From: Desulfurispora thermophila DSM 16022
GTDB taxonomy: Bacteria > Bacillota > Desulfotomaculia > Desulfotomaculales > Desulfurisporaceae
Assembly (NCBI RefSeq): GCF_000376385.1
Contig: NZ_AQWN01000002.1
Coordinates: 238,274-302,273 of the forward strand
Length of the DNA stretch: 64,000 bases
Direction: 5' to 3'
Shown here: in pieces, positions 10,254 through 19,636 of the stretch
Position numbering within the stretch: the first letter of the stretch is position 1
How the letters are laid out: the number at the start of each line of letters is the position of its first letter
Position numbers and translations under genes: made by a program
The notes under the pieces: model-generated
What the model was told of the DNA's origin: nothing
Database searches by the model: none
The model's input: the letters and a program-made list of their open reading frames with translations, nothing else

Positions 10254-11507
10254 TTGCGGGTTTTGATGCTTTCCTGGGAATACCCGCCCAAAAGCGTGGG
10301 CGGCCTGGCCCAGCATGTCTATGATTTAACCCGGGCGCTGGTCAAGCAGGGTGTGGAAGTGCACCTGGTGACGCTGGCCGCCGGCGGGGTGCCGGCGGAA
10401 GAAATAGTGCACGGTGTGCGTGTCTACCGGGTGGAGCCGTACAACCTGTCGGCCCACAATTTCGTCAACTGGGCCACCCAGATGAATATCGCCCTGCTGG
10501 AAAAAATAATATATTTGCAGCAAAAAATGGGCGGCTTCGCCCTGGTACACGCCCACGACTGGCTGGTGGCCTTTGCCGCCCGGGCCGTCAAGCACGCCCT
10601 GCGCATTCCCCTGCTGGCCACCATCCACGCCACCGAATACGGGCGCAACTACGGCCTGCACACCGATATGCAGCGCCAGATCAGCGACATTGAGTGGTGG
10701 CTGTGCTTTGAAGCGTGGAAGGTGATCTGTTGCAGCCACTACATGCGCGGTGAGGTGCGGCATGTTTTTCAACTGCCCGAGGACAAGGTAATAGTTATTC
10801 CCAATGGCGTGGATGTGAGCAACTTCAGCACGGTGAGCACCCAGGCCAGGCGGGAGCACTACGCCGCCCCGGATGAAAAGATAGTCTTCTATGTCGGCCG
10901 GCTGGTGCGGGAAAAGGGTGTCCAGGTGCTCCTGGACGCGGCACCCCAGATTTTGCGCCACTACCCGCAGGCCAAGTTTGTCATTGCCGGGCGGGGCCAG
11001 TACGAGGGCACGCTGCGCTACCAGGCCGAGCAGATGGGCATTGCCCACCGCATCTATTTCACCGGCTACGTTGATGACGCGCTGCGCAACAGCCTGTACA
11101 AATGGGCCAGCGTAGCCGTCTTCCCCAGCCTGTACGAGCCCTTTGGCATTGTGGCCCTGGAAGCCATGGCCGCCGGTACACCGGTGGTGGTGTCGGATAC
11201 CGGGGGGCTTTCGGAAATCGTCCGGCACGGGGTGGACGGCCTGAAAGCCTATGCTGGCAATCCAGCTTCTCTGGCCGAAATGATCCTGCAAATCCTGCAC
11301 AATGATGAACTGGCGGAAAGGCTCAGGCAGACCGCCTACCGGCGGGTGGTGGAGCAGTTCAGCTGGTCGCAGATCGCGGCCCGGACGGCCGAGGTTTACC
11401 GCCAGGTGGTGGAAGCGGGGCGCCAGACGGCCTGGTACGCTTTTGCCGAACGCAGCAGCGGGTTTTTGGAAAAAGTGACCCGCTTCTGGAGCCGGCCGGC
11501 AATCTAA
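10254..11507 (+). CDS. GT4-family glycosyltransferase, glycogen/starch synthase-like
   Basis: Retaining glycosyltransferase with the GT-B fold, probably elongating alpha-glucan from a nucleotide sugar. The N-terminal [19 protein letters not shown] (Lys-x-Gly-Gly-type loop), [22 protein letters not shown] and the [19 protein letters not shown] block (E-x7-E) are typical of GT4. Length is 417 residues from TTG 10254, placed behind GAGGAGG. It runs 19 bases ahead of the sugar nucleotidyltransferase and belongs to the alpha-glucan cluster. Donor and product are inferred from context only. Confidence 0.85.
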   Translation: MRVLMLSWEYPPKSVGGLAQHVYDLTRALVKQGVEVHLVTLAAGGVPAEEIVHGVRVYRVEPYNLSAHNFVNWATQMNIALLEKIIYLQQKMGGFALVHAHDWLVAFAARAVKHALRIPLLATIHATEYGRNYGLHTDMQRQISDIEWWLCFEAWKVICCSHYMRGEVRHVFQLPEDKVIVIPNGVDVSNFSTVSTQARREHYAAPDEKIVFYVGRLVREKGVQVLLDAAPQILRHYPQAKFVIAGRGQYEGTLRYQAEQMGIAHRIYFTGYVDDALRNSLYKWASVAVFPSLYEPFGIVALEAMAAGTPVVVSDTGGLSEIVRHGVDGLKAYAGNPASLAEMILQILHNDELAERLRQTAYRRVVEQFSWSQIAARTAEVYRQVVEAGRQTAWYAFAERSSGFLEKVTRFWSRPAI

Positions 11508-11526
11508 TAGGCGAGGAGGAGTATGG

Positions 11527-14013
11527 TTGAAAGCAATCATTATGGCGGGCGGGGAAGGGTCGCGGCTGCGGCCGCTCACCTGTGACCGGCCCAAGCCCAT
11601 GGTTCCGGTGGCCAACGTGCCCATGATGGAACACATTGTAGAATTGCTCAAACAAAACGGTCTGACCCGCATCGGTGTCACCCTGCAGTACATGCCCCAG
11701 ATTATCCAGGATTATTTCGGCAACGGGCGGGCTTTTGGCGTCGACATGCAGTATTTTGTAGAAGAAACCCCCCTGGGTACGGCCGGCAGTGTGAAAAACG
11801 CCGCCTCTTTTCTGGATGAAACTTTTCTGGTGATCAGCGGTGACGCCCTGACCGACTTTCCGCTGCAGCAGGCCATCGACTTTCACCGCCGCCGGGGGGC
11901 CCTGGCTACGCTGGTGCTGACGCGGGTGGATTGCCCGCTGGAATACGGTGTGGTGATCACGGCGGATGACGGCCGGGTGCAACAGTTTCTGGAAAAACCG
12001 GCCTGGAGTGAGGTTTTCAGTGACACGGTGAACACGGGCATCTATATCCTGGAGCCCGAAGTGCTCCGGTATGTGCCCGAAAACCAGCCCTTTGACTTCA
12101 GCAAGGACCTCTTTCCCCTGCTGTTAAAGAAAAGACAGCCCGTTCTGGGTGTGGTGCTGGAAGGATACTGGTGCGATATCGGCAACCTGACCCAGTATGT
12201 GCAGGCGCATCAGGCCGTGCTGACCGGTCGGGCCCGCGTGCGCATCCGGGGCGAGCAACTGGCGGAAAACATCTGGGCGGGCGCGGACTGCCAGATCAGC
12301 CCGCGGGCCCTTTTGCGCGGGCCGCTCCTGCTGGGGGCGGGCTGCGCAGTGGCCGCGGGAGCCCGGCTGGAAGATGGCAGCGTGCTGGGGGATGGCTGCC
12401 GGGTGAGCACGGGGGCCAGCGTAAAGCGCAGCGTGCTCTGGCGCCACGTGCACCTGGACAGCGACGCCGCCCTGCGGGGGGCCGTGCTGGGTGACCGGGT
12501 GCAGGTGCTCAAAGGGGCGGCCGCCTATGAGGGGGCGGTCATCGGTACCGACTGCGTGCTGGGCGAGCGGGCTGTGGTCAAGCCCGATGTCAAACTCTGG
12601 CCCGGCAAGCAGGTGGACGCCCGTTGCCAGGTGACCTGCAGTTTGGTCTGGGGGACCAGGCTGCCCCGCAAACTATTCGGCCTGGAAGGGGTGAGCGGGC
12701 AAATAAACGTGGAGCTCACCCCCGAAACCGCCCTGAGGTTGGCGGCTGCTTTCGTGGCGGCCTTAAACGCCGCCGGGCGGGCCATTGGTGTTTCGGCCGA
12801 TGCCTGGCCGGCGGCGCAGGCACTGCGCCATGCCGTGCTGGCCGGCATCATGGGGGCGGGGGGAAAAGCCTGTGACCTGGGAACGGCCACCGTGCCGCTG
12901 GCCCGCTACGCCGTGCGGTCACTGGAACTGGCCGGTGGCGTGCACGTCAAGGTAAACCCGGACCAGCCCGAGCGTTTAAGCCTGCTTTTTTTGGACCGGC
13001 AGGGAGGTAACATCAGCCGGGCCAGCGAGCGCAAAGTGGAAAACCTTCTCTGGCGGGAGGACTTTCGCCGGGCGGTGGCCGGCCAGATCATGCCCCTGGA
13101 TGTGCAGCCGGGCATCCGGGAAAGCTACCTGTCCTATCTGGCCGCTACCATTGGGGGCAGTCACCTCAAGCGGCAGAGGTCGCGCCTGGTCATGGCCTTC
13201 GACCGCCTGAATCTGGAATGGGTGGTGGAAGCCCTGGCCCGGCAGTTTAACCTGAGCATTCACAACCTGGATCACAGCCTGCCCGGCAACCTGCCGCGCA
13301 GCTGGGCCGGCTACCAGGAAATGCTGGGCTGCGTGGCGGAAAACGTACGCCAGCAAAAAGCCCTGGCCGGAGCGGTGCTGGCGCCGTCGGGCGACCGGCT
13401 GATCCTGGTGGACGAAACCGGACAAGTGATCAGCGACGAAATGCTGGTGCTGCTCATGGCCCTGGTCATATTCAAACTGCGCGGCGGGCCGGTGGTGGTG
13501 CCGGTCACCGCACCGCGTTCCGTGGAGGATCTGGCCCGGCAGTACGCCGCCCGGGTCATCCGCACCAAAACCGCCCTGCCCGACTTGCTGGAGCAAATCC
13601 TGCGCCAGGCGGAAAACCAGGACGGCCAGATCAACCAGATGCTGCTCAATTTTGACGCGGTGGGTGCCTGCCTGGCCCTGCTGGAGTTTGTGCTGAGCCG
13701 GGGCCTGACGCTGGGCCAGCTGGTGCAGGAAATTCCCGCCTTTTACCTGCACAAGAGGAGCGTCTTTGTGCCCTGGGAGGCCAGGGGCACGGTGATGCGG
13801 CGCATGATTGAAGAACCGGGCGGCGGCGAACTGGAACTGCTGGACGGGGTGAAGGTGCTGCATCCCCAGGGTTGGGCTCTGGTGCTGCCCGACCCGGAGG
13901 AGCCGGTGTGCCGCATTTTCAGCGAGGGGGTTTCCATGGAGGTAGCCGAGGCGCTGACCGATTTTTACGAGGAGAAGATTCGCCAGATTGCCGGAATGCG
14001 CAAGTCGGGCTGA
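11527..14013 (+). CDS. Sugar-1-phosphate nucleotidyltransferase fused to a degenerate phosphomutase-like domain
   Basis: An 828-residue fusion. Residues 1-230 form a nucleotidyltransferase ([25 protein letters not shown]), followed to about residue 370 by hexapeptide-like left-handed beta-helix repeats, then a phosphoglucomutase/phosphomannomutase-like region. In that region the phosphoserine motif (normally TASHNP) is replaced by [13 protein letters not shown], and the metal loop DxDGDR reads APSGDR, so mutase activity is doubtful; the same fusion type in other bacteria is annotated mannose-1-phosphate guanylyltransferase. TTG 11527 lies behind GAGGAGGAG. Context suggests a role in alpha-glucan precursor supply or its regulation. 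Confidence 0.85.
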   Translation: MKAIIMAGGEGSRLRPLTCDRPKPMVPVANVPMMEHIVELLKQNGLTRIGVTLQYMPQIIQDYFGNGRAFGVDMQYFVEETPLGTAGSVKNAASFLDETFLVISGDALTDFPLQQAIDFHRRRGALATLVLTRVDCPLEYGVVITADDGRVQQFLEKPAWSEVFSDTVNTGIYILEPEVLRYVPENQPFDFSKDLFPLLLKKRQPVLGVVLEGYWCDIGNLTQYVQAHQAVLTGRARVRIRGEQLAENIWAGADCQISPRALLRGPLLLGAGCAVAAGARLEDGSVLGDGCRVSTGASVKRSVLWRHVHLDSDAALRGAVLGDRVQVLKGAAAYEGAVIGTDCVLGERAVVKPDVKLWPGKQVDARCQVTCSLVWGTRLPRKLFGLEGVSGQINVELTPETALRLAAAFVAALNAAGRAIGVSADAWPAAQALRHAVLAGIMGAGGKACDLGTATVPLARYAVRSLELAGGVHVKVNPDQPERLSLLFLDRQGGNISRASERKVENLLWREDFRRAVAGQIMPLDVQPGIRESYLSYLAATIGGSHLKRQRSRLVMAFDRLNLEWVVEALARQFNLSIHNLDHSLPGNLPRSWAGYQEMLGCVAENVRQQKALAGAVLAPSGDRLILVDETGQVISDEMLVLLMALVIFKLRGGPVVVPVTAPRSVEDLARQYAARVIRTKTALPDLLEQILRQAENQDGQINQMLLNFDAVGACLALLEFVLSRGLTLGQLVQEIPAFYLHKRSVFVPWEARGTVMRRMIEEPGGGELELLDGVKVLHPQGWALVLPDPEEPVCRIFSEGVSMEVAEALTDFYEEKIRQIAGMRKSG

Positions 14014-14019
14014 AGTATT

Positions 14020-14048
14020 AAAGGCAGGCTCGTTAAGGGCCTGCCTTT
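14020..14048. terminator. Bidirectional intrinsic terminator
   Basis: A perfect 10-bp stem, AAAGGCAGGC with GCCTGCCTTT, with a 9-base loop and a TTTT tail lies between the convergent nucleotidyltransferase and membrane-protein genes. Confidence 0.85.
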
Positions 14049-14078
14049 TGGGATTGCGGGTGTGCATCCTTCGCTTTA

Positions 14079-15338
14079 CTAAGCTTTTACCCCTGTGCCG
14101 TGGCCGGCCGAGTGATCGGCCTTTTCCTCCACATAGAAGGGCCACTTGTGGGCGAACCAGTCGAAGAAGAGCATGGGAATGATCCACCAGAACAGCCACA
14201 CCAGCGGCTTGTTGTTCAGGTGATGCCCGTTGAACTCCACCGGGTTGTTGACAAACTGGGAGGGCAGGCCCAGCACCGGTTCGCAGACCAGGTAGTAAAT
14301 CTTACCCACAATAGCGGCGCAGACAAATACGCCGATGGTGCGGATAATCCAGCCCGTGGCTACACCCATGTGCTGTGGCCAGTTGTCAAAGTAGTGGTTC
14401 CAGGCCAGGAAGGGGAACAGGGTGAAGCCGGCAATGGTGGCGCAGTGATAATAGCGGTAATCCAGGCTCATGATGCCGTCCTTCAGGGTGGGGTCGGCCG
14501 GGCCGTAGATAGCGGCCATGGCGGCCATGAGCACCTTCACCGTGATAAAGGACAGGATGATGATGGAGATCAGGCCGAAGAAGCCGGACCAGGGCTGCTT
14601 TTTCACCAGGTCCCAGGGCTTGCCCGCCCAAACGTTGGCTGTCATGAACAGGTAGACAATCATCCACTCATACACGCCAATGATGAAGTTGACACTCTTG
14701 GTACCGGCAATGCCTTCCCACCAGATGCTGCCCGTGAGCATGGTCTGCTTGAGGGCCAGGGCGAAGAAGGGGAAGATGAGCAAGCCATAGGCCAGAGCGG
14801 TAATAATGGCCGTCCAGCCCCATTCGGCCATGCCCAGGGCCGGCTGGGAGAGCTGGCCGCCCCAGGGCCATTTCTTGAACAGAATGGTCCAGAAGGGGAA
14901 GGTGAAAAAGCCAATGAGCACAATCAGTGTGATGGCCGCTCCCACCGGCGACTCCCAGAGAATATGGGCGTGCTTGTGGGTGATATGCTCCATCTGGGTG
15001 ATGCTCCAGATGGGCATCATGATTTTGCCCAGGAACTTATCCAGAATTACATAAATTATAAACCATGTCATAAAGACGTTTACCGCGGTTTCCACAATCA
15101 AACGCTGCAGTGGGGGAAGCTTTTGAAATGGCCAGTCACCGAAGAGAATGTGCTGCCATACACCCACCAGAATCATCCAGGCCAGGAAGGCCAGGAAGGG
15201 CTGTTCATATTTGGCGAAGGGTCCCCGGGGATCGGCAAAGATCCACCACAGGACAAGAGCAATCAAAGTAAACACAGCCGATGCGATAATGCCGGTTAGT
15301 GGTTGGCCCCAGCGGGGTCGGATGCCGTGCGCGGCCAT
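14079..15338 (-). CDS. Polytopic membrane protein of unknown function, Trp/His-rich
   Basis: I do not recognise this 419-residue protein. It shows about ten hydrophobic helices (for example residues 13-33, 44-65, 79-103 and a last one near 385) and is unusually rich in tryptophan and aromatic residues. Histidines cluster in HITHKHAHILWES, YRYYHCATIAGF, FNGHHLNN and the tail KADHSAGHGTG. Such residues could bind metal or haem, but no oxidase or transporter signature is visible. ATG 15338 follows a textbook AAAGGAGG. Monocistronic, convergent with the glucan gene. Confidence 0.8.
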   Translation of the reverse strand: MAAHGIRPRWGQPLTGIIASAVFTLIALVLWWIFADPRGPFAKYEQPFLAFLAWMILVGVWQHILFGDWPFQKLPPLQRLIVETAVNVFMTWFIIYVILDKFLGKIMMPIWSITQMEHITHKHAHILWESPVGAAITLIVLIGFFTFPFWTILFKKWPWGGQLSQPALGMAEWGWTAIITALAYGLLIFPFFALALKQTMLTGSIWWEGIAGTKSVNFIIGVYEWMIVYLFMTANVWAGKPWDLVKKQPWSGFFGLISIIILSFITVKVLMAAMAAIYGPADPTLKDGIMSLDYRYYHCATIAGFTLFPFLAWNHYFDNWPQHMGVATGWIIRTIGVFVCAAIVGKIYYLVCEPVLGLPSQFVNNPVEFNGHHLNNKPLVWLFWWIIPMLFFDWFAHKWPFYVEEKADHSAGHGTGVKA

Positions 15339-15799
15339 ACAATACCTCCTTTGAAAAATGAACAAATTGATTGGTTGACAGGTTGCGCAGTCTTTTTTTC
15401 TGTTGTTTTGGGTTACCCGGGTCGCTGCGCTGCCTGCGGCATAATGCCGGTCGCCGGGCTGTAGCGAGCAGTGCGCAGAGCTGGCGGGCAGTGGACGCAC
15501 CACCTCCCCTTCCTGATTTTACTGTGAATTTTATGAATGCTGGCGTAACAAAATGCAAAAAGCGTGGCAAAAGTCTGAAAATTTTATAAAAAATATTTTT
15601 CTGCCGGTCAAATATTCATTTTTGGACTTGCTGACGGCCAAAAAGGGCATTGCTTTTTCCGGGAGCTTTGTGTTAAATGTAAACCATAGTAATCATGGGT
15701 GGGACAAAAACAAAAAAAGCAGGCTGCCCAACCGGCCTGCTTTTAAATGTTAACACCAGCAACATGTAAATAAATGGTGGCGGAAGGCCGGGCCTGCGG
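15339..15799 (-). other. Intergenic region with GH57 terminator
   Basis: A 461-base gap holding no convincing gene. At 15713-15747 the inverted repeat AAAGCAGGC/GCCTGCTTT, followed on the minus strand by a run of T, terminates the GH57 gene. The AT-rich stretch 15530-15620 probably carries the minus-strand promoter of the membrane-protein gene, but no clear -35/-10 pair could be fixed. Confidence 0.55.
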
Positions 15800-17386
15800 T
15801 CATCCGGCCGTGCGGAACAGGGTGTAGTCCATCCGGGGGAAAATGTTGTGCTTTTCTTCCAGCTGGGCCAGCCAGGCTTCATCTATGGCGCGCTCCTTGA
15901 TCTGCCGGTGCAGGCGCAGGAAATTGTCCAGGTGGCACCGGGTGCGGCGCACTGCATAGTCCACCATGGTGCCCGTGCTCATGATGAAGGCCCAGTCGCT
16001 GCTCTGGGCCAGCAGGAGTTCCCGGGCGGCCTGGGTGAGGGCGCGCCGCTCGGTTCCAGCGGCCTGCGGGTGGCTGTCGGCCAGTTCCTGCATGTAGGTG
16101 GCGGCCATGTGCAGGTGGCGGTAAATCCAGTCATTGGCCTGGCAGAGCCACACTTCGTGGTACCCCTTGTTACCCCAGCTGGAAGGGCAGGGCGTGGCCG
16201 TCTGGTTTACCGGGTACATAGCCAGGTATTGCGAAGGAGTGATTAACTGAAAAGTATCCTGGTCATAAGCTACTTTGCGGCAAAGATATTCCAGGAAAAG
16301 CGGTCCTTCGTACCACCAGTGGCCGAACAGCTCGGCGTCGTAGGGAGCGACCACAATGGGCTGGCGGTCCATAATGCCGGCCAGGTAGTCGATCTGCAGT
16401 TGCCGGTTGAACAGGAAGTTGCCCGCGTGGATGGCCGCCTTTTCCCGGGCCGTTTCGGGCACATAGGGTTCTTTGTGGTTGGTGCGCCCCGTGATGCGGT
16501 AGTATTTTATTCCCGTGTTCACCCGGATGCCGTCCGGGTGAATGTAAGGCTTGATATACTCTATATCCAGATCGAAACCGATGTCCCGGTAATACTCCCG
16601 GTAGTCGAAGTCGCCCGGGTAACCTTCACTGGCGCTCCACACCTGCTTGGAGGATTCCACGTCGCGGCCAAAGGCGTGCACTCCGGACGGGCAGCGTAGC
16701 GGGGCGAAAATACCGTACCGTGGCCGGCGGGAGGCGAAGAGCAGGCCGTGGGTGTCCACAAAAAAGAACTTCAGGCCAAACTCGGCCAGCACTTCGTCTA
16801 TCCCTTCGCTGTAGGCGCACTCGGGCAGCCATATTCCGGCCGGCGGCTGCCCGAAGTGCTGCGCGTGGGCTTGCACGGCCGTGCCGATTTGCGCCCGCAC
16901 GGCGCCTTTCTGGGTGGCCAGCAGCGGCAGGTAGCCGTGGGTGGCGGCGCAGGTGATGATTTCCAGATAGCCCTGGTCTTGAAAGCGTTTAAACCCCTGC
17001 AGCAAATTGCGCTGGTAGCGGTGGCTGAACATAATCCGGGCCTGGCGGAATTTTTCCAGGTACATGCGGGCGGTGGGGGCAAAGGGTGTATCCCGGGTGC
17101 GTTCCACTTCCTTTTCGGCCAGCTCCAGCAGCAAATCCAGGTGGTTTAAATAGCGCTGCTGCAGGAGCGGGTCGGCCAGCATGGCGGCCAGGGGCGGCGA
17201 GATGGAAATGGTCAGCCGGCCGGGCACTCCGTCCTGTTGTAGTGACTCCAGAGTGCTCAGCAGCGGGATGTAAGTTTCCGTGATGGCTTCAAACAGCCAG
17301 CGCTCTTCCAGAAAATGCTCGTGCTCCGTGTGCCGCACATAGGGCAGGTGGGCGTGCAGCACCAGACAGAGAAATCCTTTGGGCAT
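15800..17386 (-). CDS. GH57-family 1,4-alpha-glucan branching enzyme
   Basis: Introduces alpha-1,6 branches into glycogen-like alpha-glucan. Start MPKGFLCLVLHAHLPYVRH has the GH57 HAHLP motif. The likely nucleophile is the Glu in GIWLPECAYSEG (about residue 185) and the acid/base the Asp in VVAPYDAELFGHWWYEGP, as in archaeal TK1436-type and Thermus GH57 branching enzymes. At 528 residues the length is typical. ATG 17386 follows GGAGGTAAC. Transcribed with the DUF4912 gene 13 bases upstream, opposite to the GT4 and nucleotidyltransferase genes of the cluster. Confidence 0.9.
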   Translation of the reverse strand: MPKGFLCLVLHAHLPYVRHTEHEHFLEERWLFEAITETYIPLLSTLESLQQDGVPGRLTISISPPLAAMLADPLLQQRYLNHLDLLLELAEKEVERTRDTPFAPTARMYLEKFRQARIMFSHRYQRNLLQGFKRFQDQGYLEIITCAATHGYLPLLATQKGAVRAQIGTAVQAHAQHFGQPPAGIWLPECAYSEGIDEVLAEFGLKFFFVDTHGLLFASRRPRYGIFAPLRCPSGVHAFGRDVESSKQVWSASEGYPGDFDYREYYRDIGFDLDIEYIKPYIHPDGIRVNTGIKYYRITGRTNHKEPYVPETAREKAAIHAGNFLFNRQLQIDYLAGIMDRQPIVVAPYDAELFGHWWYEGPLFLEYLCRKVAYDQDTFQLITPSQYLAMYPVNQTATPCPSSWGNKGYHEVWLCQANDWIYRHLHMAATYMQELADSHPQAAGTERRALTQAARELLLAQSSDWAFIMSTGTMVDYAVRRTRCHLDNFLRLHRQIKERAIDEAWLAQLEEKHNIFPRMDYTLFRTAG

Positions 17387-17399
17387 AGTGGGTTACCTC

Positions 17400-18122
17400 C
17401 TAATCGCCGGCGGGTTTGCGCTGCAGTTCCGGCGAAGAAACCTGCATTTCCACCAGGCGGGCGAACATTTCCTCCACCAGCAGGGGCGAACCCAGGCCGG
17501 TTTTTACCTGGAGGTTTTTGTAGACTTCCAGCAACGGCGGCCATTCTTCATCGGTCAGACTGGAAACCGCGGCCCGCGGTGTGGTAACAATGTTGCTGCG
17601 CAGCAGCATGACAAAACGGCCGTCCGGGAAAAGGCGGCCCAGTTCCACACAATAGTCGTGTTCGGGCAGGCCCACATTGATGTACCAGTTGCTGGTGTAA
17701 TCGGCGATTTCAATATCGGTGTAGCTGCGGGCGTTCAAGCCGTTGAAATGCCCGATGCCGGTCACGTCGTGAACCCGCAGCACGGGCCGCGATATTTGCC
17801 AGGCACCATCTCCATATGCGGCGACAAACTCTTCCTGCCGGGCGGCGGTGACCTCCCAGTAAGCGTACAGCCAGTAGGGGTCTTTAGCCAGGAGCACCAG
17901 TCTGTCGCGCTGGTAATGTTCGGGTAAATCCGGATTGGCCAGTCCGGGGCGCGGTTTGAGGTGGGGGATGGAAATTTCGCCGGCGTACTCTTCCGACCAG
18001 TCCCGCCGTAGCGGGGTGGCGGGCTTCAGGCGCGGCCGGCCGGCGCGGGCTACTGTGTGCCAGAGCAGAGCGGCCGCCACGGCAAACAGTAAGATAATCA
18101 GCCACAGTAGCATGCTGGCCAT
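17400..18122 (-). CDS. DUF4912 domain protein with N-terminal membrane anchor
   Basis: Function not established. Residues 4-22 (MLLWLIILLFAVAAALLWH) form one transmembrane anchor. The rest matches DUF4912: DRLVLLAKDPYWLYAYWEV, RVHDVTG and NWYINVGLPEHDYCVELGR, a beta-sandwich-like domain often encoded beside GH57 and GT4 glucan genes. I infer a carbohydrate-binding or scaffolding role that ties glucan metabolism to the membrane. ATG 18122 follows AAAGGAGG. It is the first gene of the minus-strand pair with the branching enzyme. Confidence 0.8.
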   Translation of the reverse strand: MASMLLWLIILLFAVAAALLWHTVARAGRPRLKPATPLRRDWSEEYAGEISIPHLKPRPGLANPDLPEHYQRDRLVLLAKDPYWLYAYWEVTAARQEEFVAAYGDGAWQISRPVLRVHDVTGIGHFNGLNARSYTDIEIADYTSNWYINVGLPEHDYCVELGRLFPDGRFVMLLRSNIVTTPRAAVSSLTDEEWPPLLEVYKNLQVKTGLGSPLLVEEMFARLVEMQVSSPELQRKPAGD

Positions 18123-18150
18123 AAATATTTACCTCCTTTGCGCAAAAAAT

Positions 18151-18188
18151 AAAAGCCTTGCTTGAGAACCCTGCTTTCAAAGGCTTTT
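18151..18188. other. Terminator-like hairpin in a divergent leader
   Basis: AAAAGCCTT (18151-18159) pairs with AAGGCTTTT (18180-18188), with T-runs on both sides. It lies upstream of both divergent genes, so on the minus strand it sits just before the Shine-Dalgarno of the DUF4912 gene and could act as an attenuator rather than a simple terminator. Confidence 0.5.
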
Positions 18189-18376
18189 TTTTATTATTAC
18201 CGCGCGGCCTTTTGTTTATAATCCCGGCGTTGCTTTATTTTCTTTGTACATAAACCTGGCACAGCAAGAGAGCCGTTTTTGAGGTATAATAGCAATAGTG
18301 TTGATAAAGACAATTTTTTTGACTACTTTTTTAGGGAAGACTTGCTAAAAATTAACCGGAAAGTGGTGAAAAGAAA

Positions 18377-18781
18377 GTGCTCAGCGACCAGCAAATTAAA
18401 ACCATCCTTGCAGAATCTAGGACCATAGCTATTGTGGGTTTGTCCGACAAGCCGCAGCGCGACAGTTACCGGGTAGCCGAGTATCTGCAAAAAAAGGGTT
18501 ACCGGATCATTCCGGTCAATCCCACCATAGAGTGCGTGCTGGGCGAGCGGGCCTATCCCTCGCTGCGCGAAGTACCCGAACCCGTGGACATTGTGGACGT
18601 TTTTCGGCGTAGTGAGGAAGTACCTTCCGTGGTGGAACAGGCACTGGAAAAAAGGCCGCGGCTGATCTGGCTGCAGCTGGGTGTGATCAGCCCGCAGGCT
18701 GCGGAGATGGCCGCTGCGGCCGGCGTGCCCCTGGTGATGGATCGCTGCCTGAAAGTGGAACACGGGCGGCTTTTGGGGTAG
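18377..18781 (+). CDS. CoA-binding domain protein (YccU-like)
   Basis: A 134-residue single Rossmann domain of the CoA_binding_2 family. It shows the nucleotide loop IAIVGLSDKPQRDSYRVAEYL, the strand RIIPVNPT, and the conserved endings VDIVDVFRR, IWLQLGV and VMDRCLKVEHGRL. Members bind CoA or acyl-CoA; a physiological role is not established. GTG 18377 is the only reasonable start. A TATAAT box occurs at 18285-18290 but I see no clear -35. Partial repeat copy lies just downstream. Confidence 0.85.
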   Translation: MLSDQQIKTILAESRTIAIVGLSDKPQRDSYRVAEYLQKKGYRIIPVNPTIECVLGERAYPSLREVPEPVDIVDVFRRSEEVPSVVEQALEKRPRLIWLQLGVISPQAAEMAAAAGVPLVMDRCLKVEHGRLLG

Positions 18782-18796
18782 GCTGCCCGGTACGGA

Positions 18797-18823
18797 GTTC
18801 GGGCGAGCGAAGGATGCACACCC
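18797..18823 (+). repeat. Partial copy (3' end) of the structured intergenic repeat
   Basis: AGTTCGGGCGAGCGAAGGAT followed by GCACACCC matches the 3' end of the full repeat copies at 21243, 23051 and 37640. Only this end is present here, between the CoA-binding gene and nth. Confidence 0.6.
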
Positions 18824-18878
18824 GCTGCTGACAAATTGAAATTCCACTGTAGTATTAGGCGAAGGCGAGCTTTCGTAC

Positions 18879-19565
18879 ATGAATAAACAGCAACCAGTAA
18901 ACATTTCGGCCATCACCGTCATAGACCAGATCATTGACGCTCTGCAGCGGCTGTACCCGGGTGCCACCACCGACCTGGTCTATGAAAACCCCTTTCAACT
19001 GCTCATTGCCGTCATGCTTTCGGCCCAGTCCACAGACAAACAGGTGAACAGAGTAACCGCCCGTCTCTTTGCCCGCTATAAGACGCCAGCCGAAATTGCC
19101 CGCCTGACACCGGAAGAACTGGCGTCCCTGATCCAGGGCTGCGGACTATACCGCAACAAAAGCAAACATATCATAGAGACCTGCCGCGCCCTGGTTGAAA
19201 AACACGGCGGGCAGGTGCCCGCCACTCGGGCCGAACTGGAAAAGCTGCCCGGCGTGGGGCGCAAGACGGCCAATGTGGTGCTGATGGCCGCCTTCGGCCA
19301 GGACACCCTGCCCGTGGACACCCACGTCTTCCGGCTGGCCCGCCGCTTGGGTCTGGCCACGGGCAGCACGCCCCGGGTCGTGGAAGAGGAACTGCTGGCC
19401 ATTGTGCCGCCCGGGCAGCGCACTTTCTTCCACCACGCCCTGATCAAGCACGGCCGGGCGGTCTGCCTGGCCCGCCGCCCCCGCTGTGCCGCCTGCGACC
19501 TGCGGGGCTGCTGCCGGTATTACCGGGAGAAGGTACCTAATATTCATGGTGTGTCAGTTGTCTAA
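18879..19565 (+). CDS. nth: Endonuclease III
   Basis: DNA glycosylase/AP lyase for oxidised pyrimidines in base-excision repair. The helix-hairpin-helix LPGVGRKTANVVL holds the catalytic lysine, and VDTHVFRLARRLG holds the catalytic aspartate. The [4Fe-4S] ligands follow the C-x6-C-x2-C-x5-C spacing in CLARRPRCAACDLRGCC. Length (228 residues) is slightly longer than usual because of a short N-terminal extension; ATG 18879 lies behind GGCGAGC, a weak ribosome site, so a start a few codons later is possible. Confidence 0.95.
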   Translation: MNKQQPVNISAITVIDQIIDALQRLYPGATTDLVYENPFQLLIAVMLSAQSTDKQVNRVTARLFARYKTPAEIARLTPEELASLIQGCGLYRNKSKHIIETCRALVEKHGGQVPATRAELEKLPGVGRKTANVVLMAAFGQDTLPVDTHVFRLARRLGLATGSTPRVVEEELLAIVPPGQRTFFHHALIKHGRAVCLARRPRCAACDLRGCCRYYREKVPNIHGVSVV

Positions 19566-19585
19566 CAATCACAGCGTAAAATAAA

Positions 19586-19616
19586 CGGGTACGCCTTTCC
19601 TGAGCGAGCCCGTCCG
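19586..19616 (+). repeat. Partial copy (5' end) of the structured intergenic repeat
   Basis: CCTGAGCGAGCCCGTCCGG preceded by CGGGTACGCCTTT matches the 5' end of the full repeat copies. It lies between nth and trmL, just before the trmL Shine-Dalgarno. Confidence 0.6.
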
Positions 19617-19636
19617 GATGAAGGAGTGACCCCACA

